Shown here: piece by piece, positions 12,666 through 19,071 of the stretch
Layout of the letters: each line of letters begins with the position of its first letter
How positions within the stretch are numbered: position 1 is the stretch's first letter
Source of the DNA: Candidatus Nomurabacteria bacterium RIFCSPLOWO2_01_FULL_41_12
GTDB taxonomy: Bacteria; Patescibacteriota; Minisyncoccia; Phycocordibacterales; UBA9973
DNA: 19,071 nucleotides
Assembly: GCA_001787035.1 (NCBI GenBank)
Contig: MFUY01000024.1
Span: 157 to 19,227 of the forward strand
Direction of reading: 5' to 3'
Position numbers and translations under genes: made by a program
The notes under the pieces: model-generated
Seen by the model: the letters and a program-made list of their open reading frames with translations, nothing else
What the model was told of the DNA's origin: nothing
Database searches by the model: none

Positions 12666-14795
12666 CTAGTCTAACACATTCAAAAACTCCTTCTCATTTA
12701 ATATTTTTACCCCCAATTTTTCCGCATTTTTTAGTTTAGAGCCTGGGTCTTCGCCTGCCACTACGTAAGAAGTATTTTTTGAGACCGAGCTGACTATTTT
12801 TCCTCCTAAAGATAAAATTTTTTCTTTAGCTATTTCGCGAGACATAGTTCCTAAAGTACCTGTTAAAACAAAAGTCATGCCGGTCAATTTCCCCTTTTTC
12901 TTCTTTTCTGCTCTTTCTATAACCACCCTATTTTTTTGCAGTTTTTTTATAAAATTCAAATTATGTTCATTGCGAAAAAAATTATAAAGGCTCTTTGATA
13001 CCGCCGGGCCGATATTTTCTATATCAAGATAAGAATTTAAAAGATTTATAGCGTCGTGGGTCCCCTGTCCTGTGTCTCCGAGGGCGAAGGCGCCAGAATT
13101 TTTTAAATTCTTATCTTGCTTAGCTGAAATTATCACTTTTTCCAAAGTTCCAAAATGTTCCGCCAGGTCCCGCGCTGTCTCCTCTCCGACATGCAGGATC
13201 CCAAGCGCCCAAAGAAATTTTCCTAGTGGAATTTTCTTTTTGTTCTCTATTTCATTTACAATATTTTCGGCTGATTTTTCTCCAAAACGCTCTAGGGGCG
13301 CAATATCTTCTTTCTCTAGCGTGAAAATATCCGCCGCATCAGTAATTAATCCTTCATCTTTAAATCTTCTCAATATCTTCGGCCCAAGTTCATATATTTC
13401 AAATACGGACACAAAATGCTCCAAATATCTTTCATTTTTAGCCGGACATTTTGGATTTATGCAATAATACGCAACGGACGAGGAAGCATCTTCCGATACG
13501 GTCTTTTTTCCAACTTTATCTCCGCACGCAGGACAGTGCTCCGGTATTTTTACTTTTCTTTCTTTGCCCGTACGCATTCGAGTTAAGACCTCTACTACCT
13601 TGGGAATCACATCCCCGGCTTTTTCAATTACCACCGTATCCCCGATACGCAAACCCAAGCGTTCTATCTGGTCCATATTATGCAAGGTCGCTTTGGAAAC
13701 TCTAGAACCCGCCACCAATGTGGGCTCAAAAACTGCCAGCGGTGTAAGCACCCCGGTCCGCCCGACATTGATTAAAATTTCTTTCACGATGGTCGTCGTT
13801 CGTTCCGCCGGATACTTGAATGCCGCCATGTAGCGCGGAGCTTTGCCGACAACCCCTAAAGTTGCTTGCAATTCTGAACTATCAACAGATATAACAACCC
13901 CGTCTGTGCCGTAAGGGAAATTTGGGCGAACTTTTTCAAATTTCTGGATAAAAGAAATGACCTCTTTTAGATTTTTACAAACGGCTTGGTGAGAATCCAC
14001 CTTAAAACCCAGTTCTCGTAAAATTTCGTGTTCAGCAGAGTGTAAAGGAAGAAAATCGCCTTCGTAAGATTCCCATTGCGCTATGTCATAAGCGAAAAAA
14101 TCCAAATTTCTCTCGGCCGCCAGTTTAGGGTCCAATTGGCGCATGCTTCCCGCCGCTGCATTTCTGGTATTTGCAAAAAAGGGCTTGCCTTCCCGCTCAT
14201 TTTTTTTATTTAAAGAAATTAAAGTTTTTTTAGACATCACAACTTCACCCCGAACTTCCAGAAACTTAATCGTGCTAGTAGGCAATCTTTTACCTTTTTC
14301 GAGATTAAATTCAAGCTGAAGCGGTATAGACTTTACTGTTCTTAAATTTTCCGTTATGTCTTCACCAGTAAAACCATCCCCCCTTGTGGCGCCCCCCACG
14401 AACCTGCCATCTTTATAAATAAGAGAAACCGCCAATCCGTCAAACTTCACTTCGCAAAAATAATCAAACCTTGAATTTGACGGTAAAAGTTTTTTGATTC
14501 TTTTTTCCCACTCATAAAGTTCTTCATAAGAAAAAGCGTCATTTAAAGAAAGCATTCTAATTTGGTGCTTTACTTTTATAAATTTAGAAAGCGGTTTTCC
14601 TGCCACTCTATTTTCAGGCATATTGGCATCTTCAAATTCGGGATATTCCGACAAGAGCGTTTTAAGTTCACGGGTCAAAGATTCATAGACATCATCGGTA
14701 ACATTAGGCGCATTTTCTATGTGGTATGCGTTTCTTAATCTCTCGATTTCATGTCGTAATTTTTTTATTCTTTTTTTGGCTTCAAATTTTTGCAT
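12666..14795 (-). CDS. ligA: NAD-dependent DNA ligase
   Basis: Seals nicks in DNA using NAD, in replication and repair. A 709-residue, full-length protein. Seen: the N-terminal Ia domain for NMN binding (residues 1-70, with DDVYESLTRELKTL), LSLNDAFSYEE, adenylation motif CEVKFDGLAVSL with catalytic Lys117, GGATRGDGFTGEDITENLRT (134-153), the OB-fold, a four-cysteine zinc finger (CPACG ... YYCINPKCPAKN), the helix-hairpin-helix region (FGEKSAENI; ALGILHVGEETARDLAEHFG) and a C-terminal BRCT domain (GMTFVLTGTL ... NTSYVVAGEDPGSKL). Starts 9 bases after the last minor pilin gene, with no Shine-Dalgarno site, so it appears to be the tail of the pilus operon. Confidence 0.97.
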   Translation of the reverse strand: MQKFEAKKRIKKLRHEIERLRNAYHIENAPNVTDDVYESLTRELKTLLSEYPEFEDANMPENRVAGKPLSKFIKVKHQIRMLSLNDAFSYEELYEWEKRIKKLLPSNSRFDYFCEVKFDGLAVSLIYKDGRFVGGATRGDGFTGEDITENLRTVKSIPLQLEFNLEKGKRLPTSTIKFLEVRGEVVMSKKTLISLNKKNEREGKPFFANTRNAAAGSMRQLDPKLAAERNLDFFAYDIAQWESYEGDFLPLHSAEHEILRELGFKVDSHQAVCKNLKEVISFIQKFEKVRPNFPYGTDGVVISVDSSELQATLGVVGKAPRYMAAFKYPAERTTTIVKEILINVGRTGVLTPLAVFEPTLVAGSRVSKATLHNMDQIERLGLRIGDTVVIEKAGDVIPKVVEVLTRMRTGKERKVKIPEHCPACGDKVGKKTVSEDASSSVAYYCINPKCPAKNERYLEHFVSVFEIYELGPKILRRFKDEGLITDAADIFTLEKEDIAPLERFGEKSAENIVNEIENKKKIPLGKFLWALGILHVGEETARDLAEHFGTLEKVIISAKQDKNLKNSGAFALGDTGQGTHDAINLLNSYLDIENIGPAVSKSLYNFFRNEHNLNFIKKLQKNRVVIERAEKKKKGKLTGMTFVLTGTLGTMSREIAKEKILSLGGKIVSSVSKNTSYVVAGEDPGSKLKNAEKLGVKILNEKEFLNVLD

Positions 14796-14804
14796 GCCAA
14801 AAAA

Positions 14805-15245
14805 TTAATAAGTTATTTTAAGCTCACGCTCAATGCGGTCTGGGTTGGATGACGAACATGTTACCGGATCGCCAATGTTATATCCTTTTGATATGATGCG
14901 CGTTGTCGTAGATGGAGGATTGGTATTATCTTTCTCTACATTTACTTTAGCGCAACTTATACCTCCGCCACCCAGATTTGGAACGACAAAGTCCCAAGTT
15001 TGCAATGTGCCCGGACTCGGCACGAAAGAACTAGAGGGGGGTTTATCGTTAAAAAGCGCATATTCAATAGCAGTATCGGCGGCAAAAAAAGCATCATTGG
15101 TATCTTTAGCCGAGGTGCCGAACTTTATTTCTTTAAGCGCTATATTGGCCACACCCAGAGAAATGGCCAAAAGAATGCTGGAAAGTGTAACCGCAAAAAG
15201 AATCACGAACCCCTTATTTTTTTTTATTTTTTTTATAATTATCAT
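14805..15245 (-). CDS. PilX-like minor pseudopilin
   Basis: A 146-residue protein with a short basic leader (MIIIKKIKKNKG), a presumed prepilin cleavage Gly12/Phe13, and the hydrophobic helix FVILFAVTLSSILLAISL. It lacks the Glu at +5 (Leu there), as PilX/GspK-type minor pilins often do. DAFFAADTAIEYALF (about 47-61) is the AADxxIEYAL pattern common in these proteins. The C-terminal part has two cysteines that could form a disulphide. Last of four minor pilin genes, starting 1 base after the stop of the previous gene (TAACATG), so translation is coupled. Confidence 0.82.
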   Translation of the reverse strand: MIIIKKIKKNKGFVILFAVTLSSILLAISLGVANIALKEIKFGTSAKDTNDAFFAADTAIEYALFNDKPPSSSFVPSPGTLQTWDFVVPNLGGGGISCAKVNVEKDNTNPPSTTTRIISKGYNIGDPVTCSSSNPDRIERELKITY

Positions 15246-15246
15246 G

Positions 15247-15858
15247 TTATTCTATCCAATTAAATAAACTTTCCGAAAAAACTATCTTATAATTGCCAGA
15301 ACTCTGCGTCCAAGACAAAGCGACAGAAACTTTTATTTCATCAGGATTAACAACAGTTATTTCAGTCTTGCGGATAAAACCGGAGTTTACACCCGCCATA
15401 TAGCCATACTTTCCGGTCACATCATCATACAAAAGCATAGGGCACGATGCTCCGCATGAAGCCATGGCGATTCCCGCCATGGGCTGTGAGGGATTGGAAT
15501 AATTTAAATTTTGATCATCAAAATAGCATCCATTGCTCTCGTCGCATGAAGCGTCTATAAGCTTAGTGCTAAATGCATTCCATCCGGTCTGACTGTCGGT
15601 CGGGTCATAAAGCATGAAAGTATCGCGCATGTTTCTAATATATTCAATTCCTTCCTGCGCCAGATATGAAGCAATTATCTTGGTTTTGGCATAGTTAGTG
15701 TTGGAGATACCCTGGGTAAGAACAACCAATAAGGCTAAAATAGACATGGTAAAAATAGAAATAGCCACAAGCATCTCCACCAAGGTAAAGCCCTCGGCCA
15801 TAGACCTACGGGCGAGGCCTAAATTTTTCTTATTTTTCTGTTTAAGAAATTTCTTCAT
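15247..15858 (-). CDS. PilV-like minor pseudopilin
   Basis: A 203-residue prepilin-like protein. GFTLVEMLVAIS (23-34) has the cleavage Gly/Phe and Glu at +5, followed by a helix through VVLTQGISN, then TKIIASYLAQEGIEYIRNMRD (about 59-79), typical of PilV/GspI-type proteins in this group. Four cysteines in two pairs lie in the globular part (ASCDESNGC and SCGASC). The leader is unusually long (about 23 residues) compared with 12-14 in the sister genes, and its extra part, LGLARRSMAE, is encoded by GC-rich DNA with a short inverted repeat. Met20 is an alternative start that would leave a four-residue leader. Confidence 0.86.
   Translation of the reverse strand: MKKFLKQKNKKNLGLARRSMAEGFTLVEMLVAISIFTMSILALLVVLTQGISNTNYAKTKIIASYLAQEGIEYIRNMRDTFMLYDPTDSQTGWNAFSTKLIDASCDESNGCYFDDQNLNYSNPSQPMAGIAMASCGASCPMLLYDDVTGKYGYMAGVNSGFIRKTEITVVNPDEIKVSVALSWTQSSGNYKIVFSESLFNWIE
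15792..15817. repeat. Short GC-rich inverted repeat inside the PilV-like leader
   Basis: CCTCG (15792-15796) and CGAGG (15813-15817), a perfect 5-bp stem with a 16-base loop, in a GC-rich stretch (about 15791-15820) between AT-rich flanks. It coincides with the extra leader residues. Weak on its own; noted because the pilin at 17950 has a much clearer structured insertion at the same place. Confidence 0.35.
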
Positions 15859-15862
15859 AATT

Positions 15863-16483
15863 TTAAATGTCTATCAATCTTTGTGAGATTGAAGTTTGTA
15901 AAGAAAAAGGCGTAACAACATTTTTGAAAGTTATCTTGCCAACTAATCTGATGCCAATAAAAGGCTGTTGTGAGTCTACTGCCACCTCTTCTGCGCCCAA
16001 TACTGCAAAAGAAGATATCTGGTCGATAACAACTTCATCGGGAGTCAGTTGGATAAAAGAAGACGCGGCATAAGGCCCCGCCGTTGATTTAAAAATTTTG
16101 CCAGTATTGTCTATGTAATAAATCCATTGGTCGTCATTGTTACTAGAAACACCATTAGCAGACTCAAAAGCTATTCCCCAGCCATTTGCGCAGCTTTTAG
16201 GAGTACTCACCACAGGAGAAGTGGTGCCAGGAATTACGTCACCGGAGACAAAACAATGGTAATTGTATCCTGTTCTTAAGTTTCTAGATATATCTTCCAT
16301 AATGAAACTCAAATTATCCATGATGGAGCGCATGTTTTGCGATTTTTGATGGAGTAAGTTGGCGTTTAAAAGAGCGCCCATGCCAGCCATAATAATAATC
16401 AGAAAAAGAGAGACAGAGATCATTGTTTCTATTATGGTGTAACCTCTTTGTTTTTTTATCTTTAAAAAAAATATACTTTTCAT
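15863..16483 (-). CDS. PilW/GspJ-like minor pseudopilin
   Basis: A 206-residue protein. Leader MKSIFFLKIKKQRG is cleaved before Tyr15 (family F/Y), with Glu at +5 (YTIIE), then the helix TMISVSLFLIIIMAGMGALLNA. The next part, QNMRSIMDNLSFIMEDISRNLRTGYNY, is the PilW/GspJ-type heptad region (about 54-80). The globular part has two cysteines (about 82 and 98), and the sequence ends FSLQTSISQRLIDI. It starts 10 bases after the stop of the previous gene and its stop is 4 bases before the next ATG. Confidence 0.85.
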   Translation of the reverse strand: MKSIFFLKIKKQRGYTIIETMISVSLFLIIIMAGMGALLNANLLHQKSQNMRSIMDNLSFIMEDISRNLRTGYNYHCFVSGDVIPGTTSPVVSTPKSCANGWGIAFESANGVSSNNDDQWIYYIDNTGKIFKSTAGPYAASSFIQLTPDEVVIDQISSFAVLGAEEVAVDSQQPFIGIRLVGKITFKNVVTPFSLQTSISQRLIDI

Positions 16484-16493
16484 AAAAATTAAT

Positions 16494-17120
16494 CTAATTG
16501 ACTTGGATTCTGCCCGAGGGATAGATTTTTATCAGAGCAGAAACTGCTTGGGGAGAAGCAATGGTGATTTGGACATAAGAGATGGGGGCTGGAAGCGGTG
16601 GAACAATTTGTGATGACTTTATAACAGCTCCAGAATTGGGCCTTGTAAAAGTGATAGTCAAGTCATTTAAGTTATAGGGCGTAATGTCATCCTGATAAAA
16701 AACATTTAAACTAGAGATACTATTGCCTTTGGTAATAACAATTTTTTCCAAACACTCGCCGCTTCCGGCGCAAGTAGAATCATTAAAATCATTATTCTGA
16801 TCTACGTCAGTAAAATAAAAAAAGCTTTTATCATCGGAGGCTTGATTGATGAAAAGACCGTAAGACGGCTTCCATGTCAAGGGAGAGGCGATAAGAGCTT
16901 GCTGCGCGGCTGGTGGAAATTTACCGGAAAGAGATGATTTTTGCGCTTCCACAATTTTTAAGGCTACGTCGCTAGCTAAATTCTTTATATCCACCTTTGC
17001 TTGAAATTCCCCGTAGTTAAAGAGAACCACGGAAGTCATCACAGAAAAAATGCTCAAAACAACAATCAATTCCACATAACTCATCCCCTTATTTTTTTTA
17101 ATTTTTATTATTTTAAGCAT
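16494..17120 (-). CDS. FimT/GspH-like minor pseudopilin
   Basis: A prepilin-like protein of 208 residues. Leader MLKIIKIKKNKG, then MSYVELIVVLSIFSVMTSVVLFNYGEFQ, with Glu at +5 but Met instead of Phe at +1, which prepilin peptidases often tolerate. LASDVALKIVEAQKSSLSG after the helix fits the FimT/GspH family, usually the initiating minor pilin. Start ATG 17120 is chosen: it overlaps the prepilin peptidase stop as ATGCTTAA (8 bases), a classic coupled arrangement; an in-frame TTG at 17126 is less likely. Two cysteines lie in the loop CAGSGEC. Confidence 0.84.
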   Translation of the reverse strand: MLKIIKIKKNKGMSYVELIVVLSIFSVMTSVVLFNYGEFQAKVDIKNLASDVALKIVEAQKSSLSGKFPPAAQQALIASPLTWKPSYGLFINQASDDKSFFYFTDVDQNNDFNDSTCAGSGECLEKIVITKGNSISSLNVFYQDDITPYNLNDLTITFTRPNSGAVIKSSQIVPPLPAPISYVQITIASPQAVSALIKIYPSGRIQVN

Positions 17121-17922
17121 AAGCAAAAAGATTTAAATCAAAAAGAAACACCAAAAACGTGCCTAAAACTAAATATAAAGCAAAAGGAATTTCGCTTTTC
17201 ATGCTATAACCCCTCTTAAAGAAAATAAGACATAGTCCTATTATGGCTCCAGCCCAAAAAGCAAAGATAATAGCCGAAAATGACGCAGATATTCCGAGCA
17301 ACCAGCCTAGGCCTAAAACAAGTTTGGCATCTCCCAGTCCCATCCAGGCGCCATATGACGCCAGCCAAAATAAAGCAAACGGCAAAGCAATGAGAGGCCC
17401 TGATAAAAAATCTAAAACTGACGGAATATGGGGATAAAACCAGATAAAGTTATCGGTATTAAAGAAAAATAGGCCAGTAAAACCAAGAACGCCAAAAACG
17501 AAAGACAGTATGTCGGGAATTATTTTATGCCTTAAATCATAAGCCGCAATAACTATAAGGAAGGAAAACATAGTAGCATAATACATATAGGTAACAGTAA
17601 ATACTGGTAGTGATATAGAAAAAATATCCTGAAATTTCAAAAATAAAGCCACGAAAGTCAAACCGGTGAGTATTTCAACCGAAGGATACAAGACGGATAT
17701 TCGCGTCTGGCAACTCCGGCATCTCCCCCGTAGCGTAATAAAACTAATAAGCGGTATAAGCTCGTACCAACAAAGCTGATTCCGGCAGGACATGCACGCG
17801 CTTCTTCCGCCCAAAGACTTTTTGGTATTCCATCGGCAAATGACAACATTTAAAAAACTCCCAATAACAAGGCCAAAAACAAAGAAGCCGGCTATGATAA
17901 AGAGAGTAAGGGTAGAAATCAT
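17113..17922 (-). CDS. pilD: Prepilin peptidase / N-methyltransferase
   Basis: Membrane aspartyl protease that removes the leader of type IV prepilins and methylates the new N-terminus. A 269-residue protein. Seen: the N-terminal helix with GSFLNVVICR (21-30), the zinc-type pairs CMSC (43-46) and CRSC (68-71), LIPLISFITLRGRC, SVLYPSVEILTG, the first catalytic Asp in AAYDLRHKIIPDIL (Asp129) and the second in GLGDAKLVLGLG (Asp198). Seven or eight membrane helices. It lies between a major pilin and the four minor pilins, whose leaders are its expected substrates. There is no Shine-Dalgarno site, and 27 bases separate it from the upstream pilin stop. Confidence 0.96.
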   Translation of the reverse strand: MISTLTLFIIAGFFVFGLVIGSFLNVVICRWNTKKSLGGRSACMSCRNQLCWYELIPLISFITLRGRCRSCQTRISVLYPSVEILTGLTFVALFLKFQDIFSISLPVFTVTYMYYATMFSFLIVIAAYDLRHKIIPDILSFVFGVLGFTGLFFFNTDNFIWFYPHIPSVLDFLSGPLIALPFALFWLASYGAWMGLGDAKLVLGLGWLLGISASFSAIIFAFWAGAIIGLCLIFFKRGYSMKSEIPFALYLVLGTFLVFLFDLNLFAYA

Positions 17923-17949
17923 AAAATAAAACCCAAAAAATAAATAAGC

Positions 17950-18480
17950 CTAATTACAAATAAACGTGGAAGAATTTATAGCTGCCAAAGGGTCAGAATT
18001 CACCATTTTGGCCGCTCCAGTGACGTCTACGCACCAAGACGCGCCCGGTGTTAACTTCAAGCCGACGGCGACAGCCCAAGTGCTGTCAGAATTATAACAG
18101 GCGCTGCCACTACCTTTGGCTATCGCTTCTGCTATAGAAGCGGCGATAACTTGATCTTTAGACAACATATTGGTGCCGAGCGGATCATATATCGGACAAG
18201 TGGCAATCTCAAAAGTTAAGCCTCCGGGAGGCAGATAAGAATTAAAATTATCAAGAAAAAAAATCTCAGCCACGGATCTTGTTGTGGCCAGATTGCTTTT
18301 TACGCCTGTATCCGCGCCTTTTAGTTTGGCTTGTCCTATATACCCGAGAGTAATGGTAGCCAAAACGCCGATAATCGCAACGACGACCAAAAGTTCAATT
18401 AATGTAAACCCGCCCCCCTTCGGGGTCACACCAAATTTTGGTGTGCGGGTAAAACCTGTCTCTTTTTTAAAGATATTCAT
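17950..18480 (-). CDS. Type IV major-type pilin with an interrupted leader
   Basis: A 176-residue prepilin. Cleavage is expected at Gly24/Phe25 in GFTLIELLVVVAIIGVLATI, with Glu at +5. Short mature helix, then KSNLATTRSVAEIFF and a globular part with cysteines, including the WCVDVTG motif near the end shared with its neighbour (WCVDSTG). The leader is 24 residues against about 8 or more in the neighbour, because 15 codons (RTPKFGVTPKGGGFT, residues 12-26) have been inserted in frame; the flanking GFT appears twice. The mature N-terminus is restored exactly by the insertion. It has its own promoter-like sequence behind the upstream terminator and probably leads the peptidase-minor pilin-ligA operon. 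Confidence 0.92.
   Translation of the reverse strand: MNIFKKETGFTRTPKFGVTPKGGGFTLIELLVVVAIIGVLATITLGYIGQAKLKGADTGVKSNLATTRSVAEIFFLDNFNSYLPPGGLTFEIATCPIYDPLGTNMLSKDQVIAASIAEAIAKGSGSACYNSDSTWAVAVGLKLTPGASWCVDVTGAAKMVNSDPLAAINSSTFICN
18367..18408. repeat. 42-base identical block shared by the two pilin genes (copy 1)
   Basis: Identical over 42 bases to 19008-19049, same orientation. It encodes most of the conserved N-terminal helix (FTLIELLVVVAIIG). The rest of the two genes differs clearly in DNA and protein, so the block is either strongly constrained or has been homogenised by gene conversion. Confidence 0.9.
18404..18448 (-). repeat. 45-base structured palindromic insertion in the pilin leader
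   Basis: Compared with the paralogous pilin, which reads GGTTTTAC followed directly by ATTAATTG, this gene has exactly 45 extra bases between the same two sequences. The insert ends in GGGTTTAC, a near-copy (7 of 8) of the flanking GGTTTTAC, like a target duplication. Inside are an outer stem ACCCGC/GCGGGT (18408-18413 and 18445-18450), a palindrome CACACCAAA-T-TTTGGTGTG (18427-18445) and CCCC-TTC-GGGG (18415-18425): together a possible three-way junction. The reading frame stays open and adds 15 residues, all removed by the peptidase except the restored FT. Confidence 0.75.
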
Positions 18481-18516
18481 AGTTAAATATATGTTACTTA
18501 TAAAATCAACACTTAT

Positions 18517-18525
18517 ATTATATCA
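18517..18525 (-). promoter_or_regulatory. Extended -10 promoter of the pilin-peptidase operon
   Basis: TGATATAAT on the minus strand, 36 bases before the pilin ATG at 18480, just downstream of the terminator of the previous gene. Unlike most promoters in this window it would leave a leader of about 29 bases. The leader has no Shine-Dalgarno site. Confidence 0.5.
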
Positions 18526-18535
18526 CACTCACATA

Positions 18536-18571
18536 AAACAAAAAACTACCCTCAAGGGTAGTTTTTTGTTT
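18536..18571. terminator. Terminator hairpin between the two pilin genes
   Basis: A perfect 16-bp stem (18536-18551 and 18556-18571) with loop TCAA; the core CTACCC/GGGTAG is flanked by A-runs and T-runs, so it works in either direction. On the minus strand it ends the pilin gene at 18588, separating it from the next pilin and its promoter. Confidence 0.9.
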
Positions 18572-18587
18572 AAAAAATCCAAGAAGA

Positions 18588-19070
18588 TTAGCAATCTGTA
18601 GTATCAGCAATGGCTGTTTTTCCTGCCGAAACACCTGTTGAATCAACGCACCAGTGAGTATTGGAACCTTCCGCGGTTTTTAACTGAACGGAAACTACCC
18701 ATGCTGATATTGTTGAACCGCAGAAACTTGTGCCACCAGATGAATTGACGGCTGCAGCAACTGCGTTGGCAACGACAAGGGTAGTGGCCACTTCATCAGC
18801 AAAGAGAGAAGCATCGGTTGCTCCGCCTATGGCCGCCAATGTTGGGCAAGTACTAGCATTGGATGCAGTACCATATCCATTGGGTGAAGTGGAATCATAT
18901 ACCAGTTCAGCCTGCGCTCTGATGTTTGCCAAGTTTGCTTTTATAGCCGCATTAGCGCCTTTGGCACGCGCAGTATTAAGACTCGCCAATACAACTGAAG
19001 CCAGAATGCCGATAATCGCAACGACGACCAAAAGTTCAATTAATGTAAAACCTTTTTTAAAGTTAATTTT
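18588..19070 (-). CDS. Type IV major-type pilin (5' end cut by window)
   Basis: A prepilin open to the window edge; the visible leader is KINFKKG, then GFTLIELLVVVAIIGILASVV with Glu at +5. The true ATG should lie just beyond 19071. After the helix, NTARAKGANAAIKANLANIRAQAELVYD is the pattern very common in Parcubacteria pilins. The globular part has four cysteines (ASTCP, TSFCG, HWCVDSTG and the final C), probably forming disulphides. It is a paralog of the pilin at 17950, with a strong terminator between them, so it can be made separately at a high level. An in-frame TTG at 19031 is inside the conserved helix and is not a start. Confidence 0.93.
   Translation of the reverse strand, partial: KINFKKGFTLIELLVVVAIIGILASVVLASLNTARAKGANAAIKANLANIRAQAELVYDSTSPNGYGTASNASTCPTLAAIGGATDASLFADEVATTLVVANAVAAAVNSSGGTSFCGSTISAWVVSVQLKTAEGSNTHWCVDSTGVSAGKTAIADTTDC
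19008..19049. repeat. 42-base identical block shared by the two pilin genes (copy 2)
   Basis: Second copy of the block at 18367-18408. Here it is followed directly by the simple leader sequence, without the 45-base insertion, which makes it the reference for the insertion borders. Confidence 0.9.
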
Positions 19071-19071
19071 T

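Noticed and set aside
14833..15267. 144-residue plus-strand open frame opposite the PilX-like gene
   Set aside because: The minus frame has a prepilin N-terminus and fits the operon; the plus frame has no start signal or family pattern.
1..19071. CRISPR array, rRNA or insertion sequence
   Set aside because: No regularly spaced repeats, rRNA-like conserved sequence or transposase frame is visible.

Overview
The window looks like an AT-rich genome of Candidatus Patescibacteria (CPR), probably Parcubacteria. The evidence is tightly packed genes, tandem type IV pilins whose N-termini (GFTLIELLVVVAIIGILASV, followed by a run on residue patterns such as NTARAKG and NLANIRAQAELVYD) are typical of that group, a pared-down phenylalanyl-tRNA synthetase, and almost no Shine-Dalgarno sites. 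TGA is used as a stop, so the code is standard. Assignment is from protein pattern recognition only. Every gene but one is on the minus strand. No gene-free stretch exceeds 300 bases.

Layout from left to right. 1-1617: gyrB, cut by the window start. 1637-4394: a small unknown ORF, pheS and pheT, with the anticodon-binding FDX-ACB domain of PheT in a separate overlapping frame. 4427-6674: trhO (tRNA U34 hydroxylase), a membrane protein and a methyltransferase. 6692-9541: a UvrD-like helicase fused to a RecB-type nuclease carrying an apparent Fe-S cysteine set. 9559-10951: a DoxX-like protein, a small membrane protein and a PNPOx-fold flavin protein. 11007-11345: the only plus-strand gene, a four-helix YvlD/holin_4_2-type membrane protein.

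11370-12564 is a GC-rich island holding one secreted, apparently outer-membrane (DUF1207-like) gene with its own Shine-Dalgarno site and terminator. It abuts the 3' end of tRNA-Ser(GGA) and looks foreign. 12570-14795: tRNA-Ser and ligA. 14805-19070: a type IV pilus locus with four minor pseudopilins, prepilin peptidase and two tandem major-type pilins, the last cut by the window end.

The most notable signals are these. (1) A repeated promoter architecture places a (usually extended) -10 box 6-9 bases before the ATG of seven transcription-unit heads, predicting leaderless mRNAs. (2) A 45-base, in-frame, highly structured palindromic insertion lies in the leader peptide of one pilin, and its borders are exact by comparison with the neighbouring paralog. 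(3) An outer-membrane-type gene sits as a GC-rich cassette beside a tRNA in an apparently monoderm lineage. (4) pheT is split by an apparent one-base shift in an A7 run.
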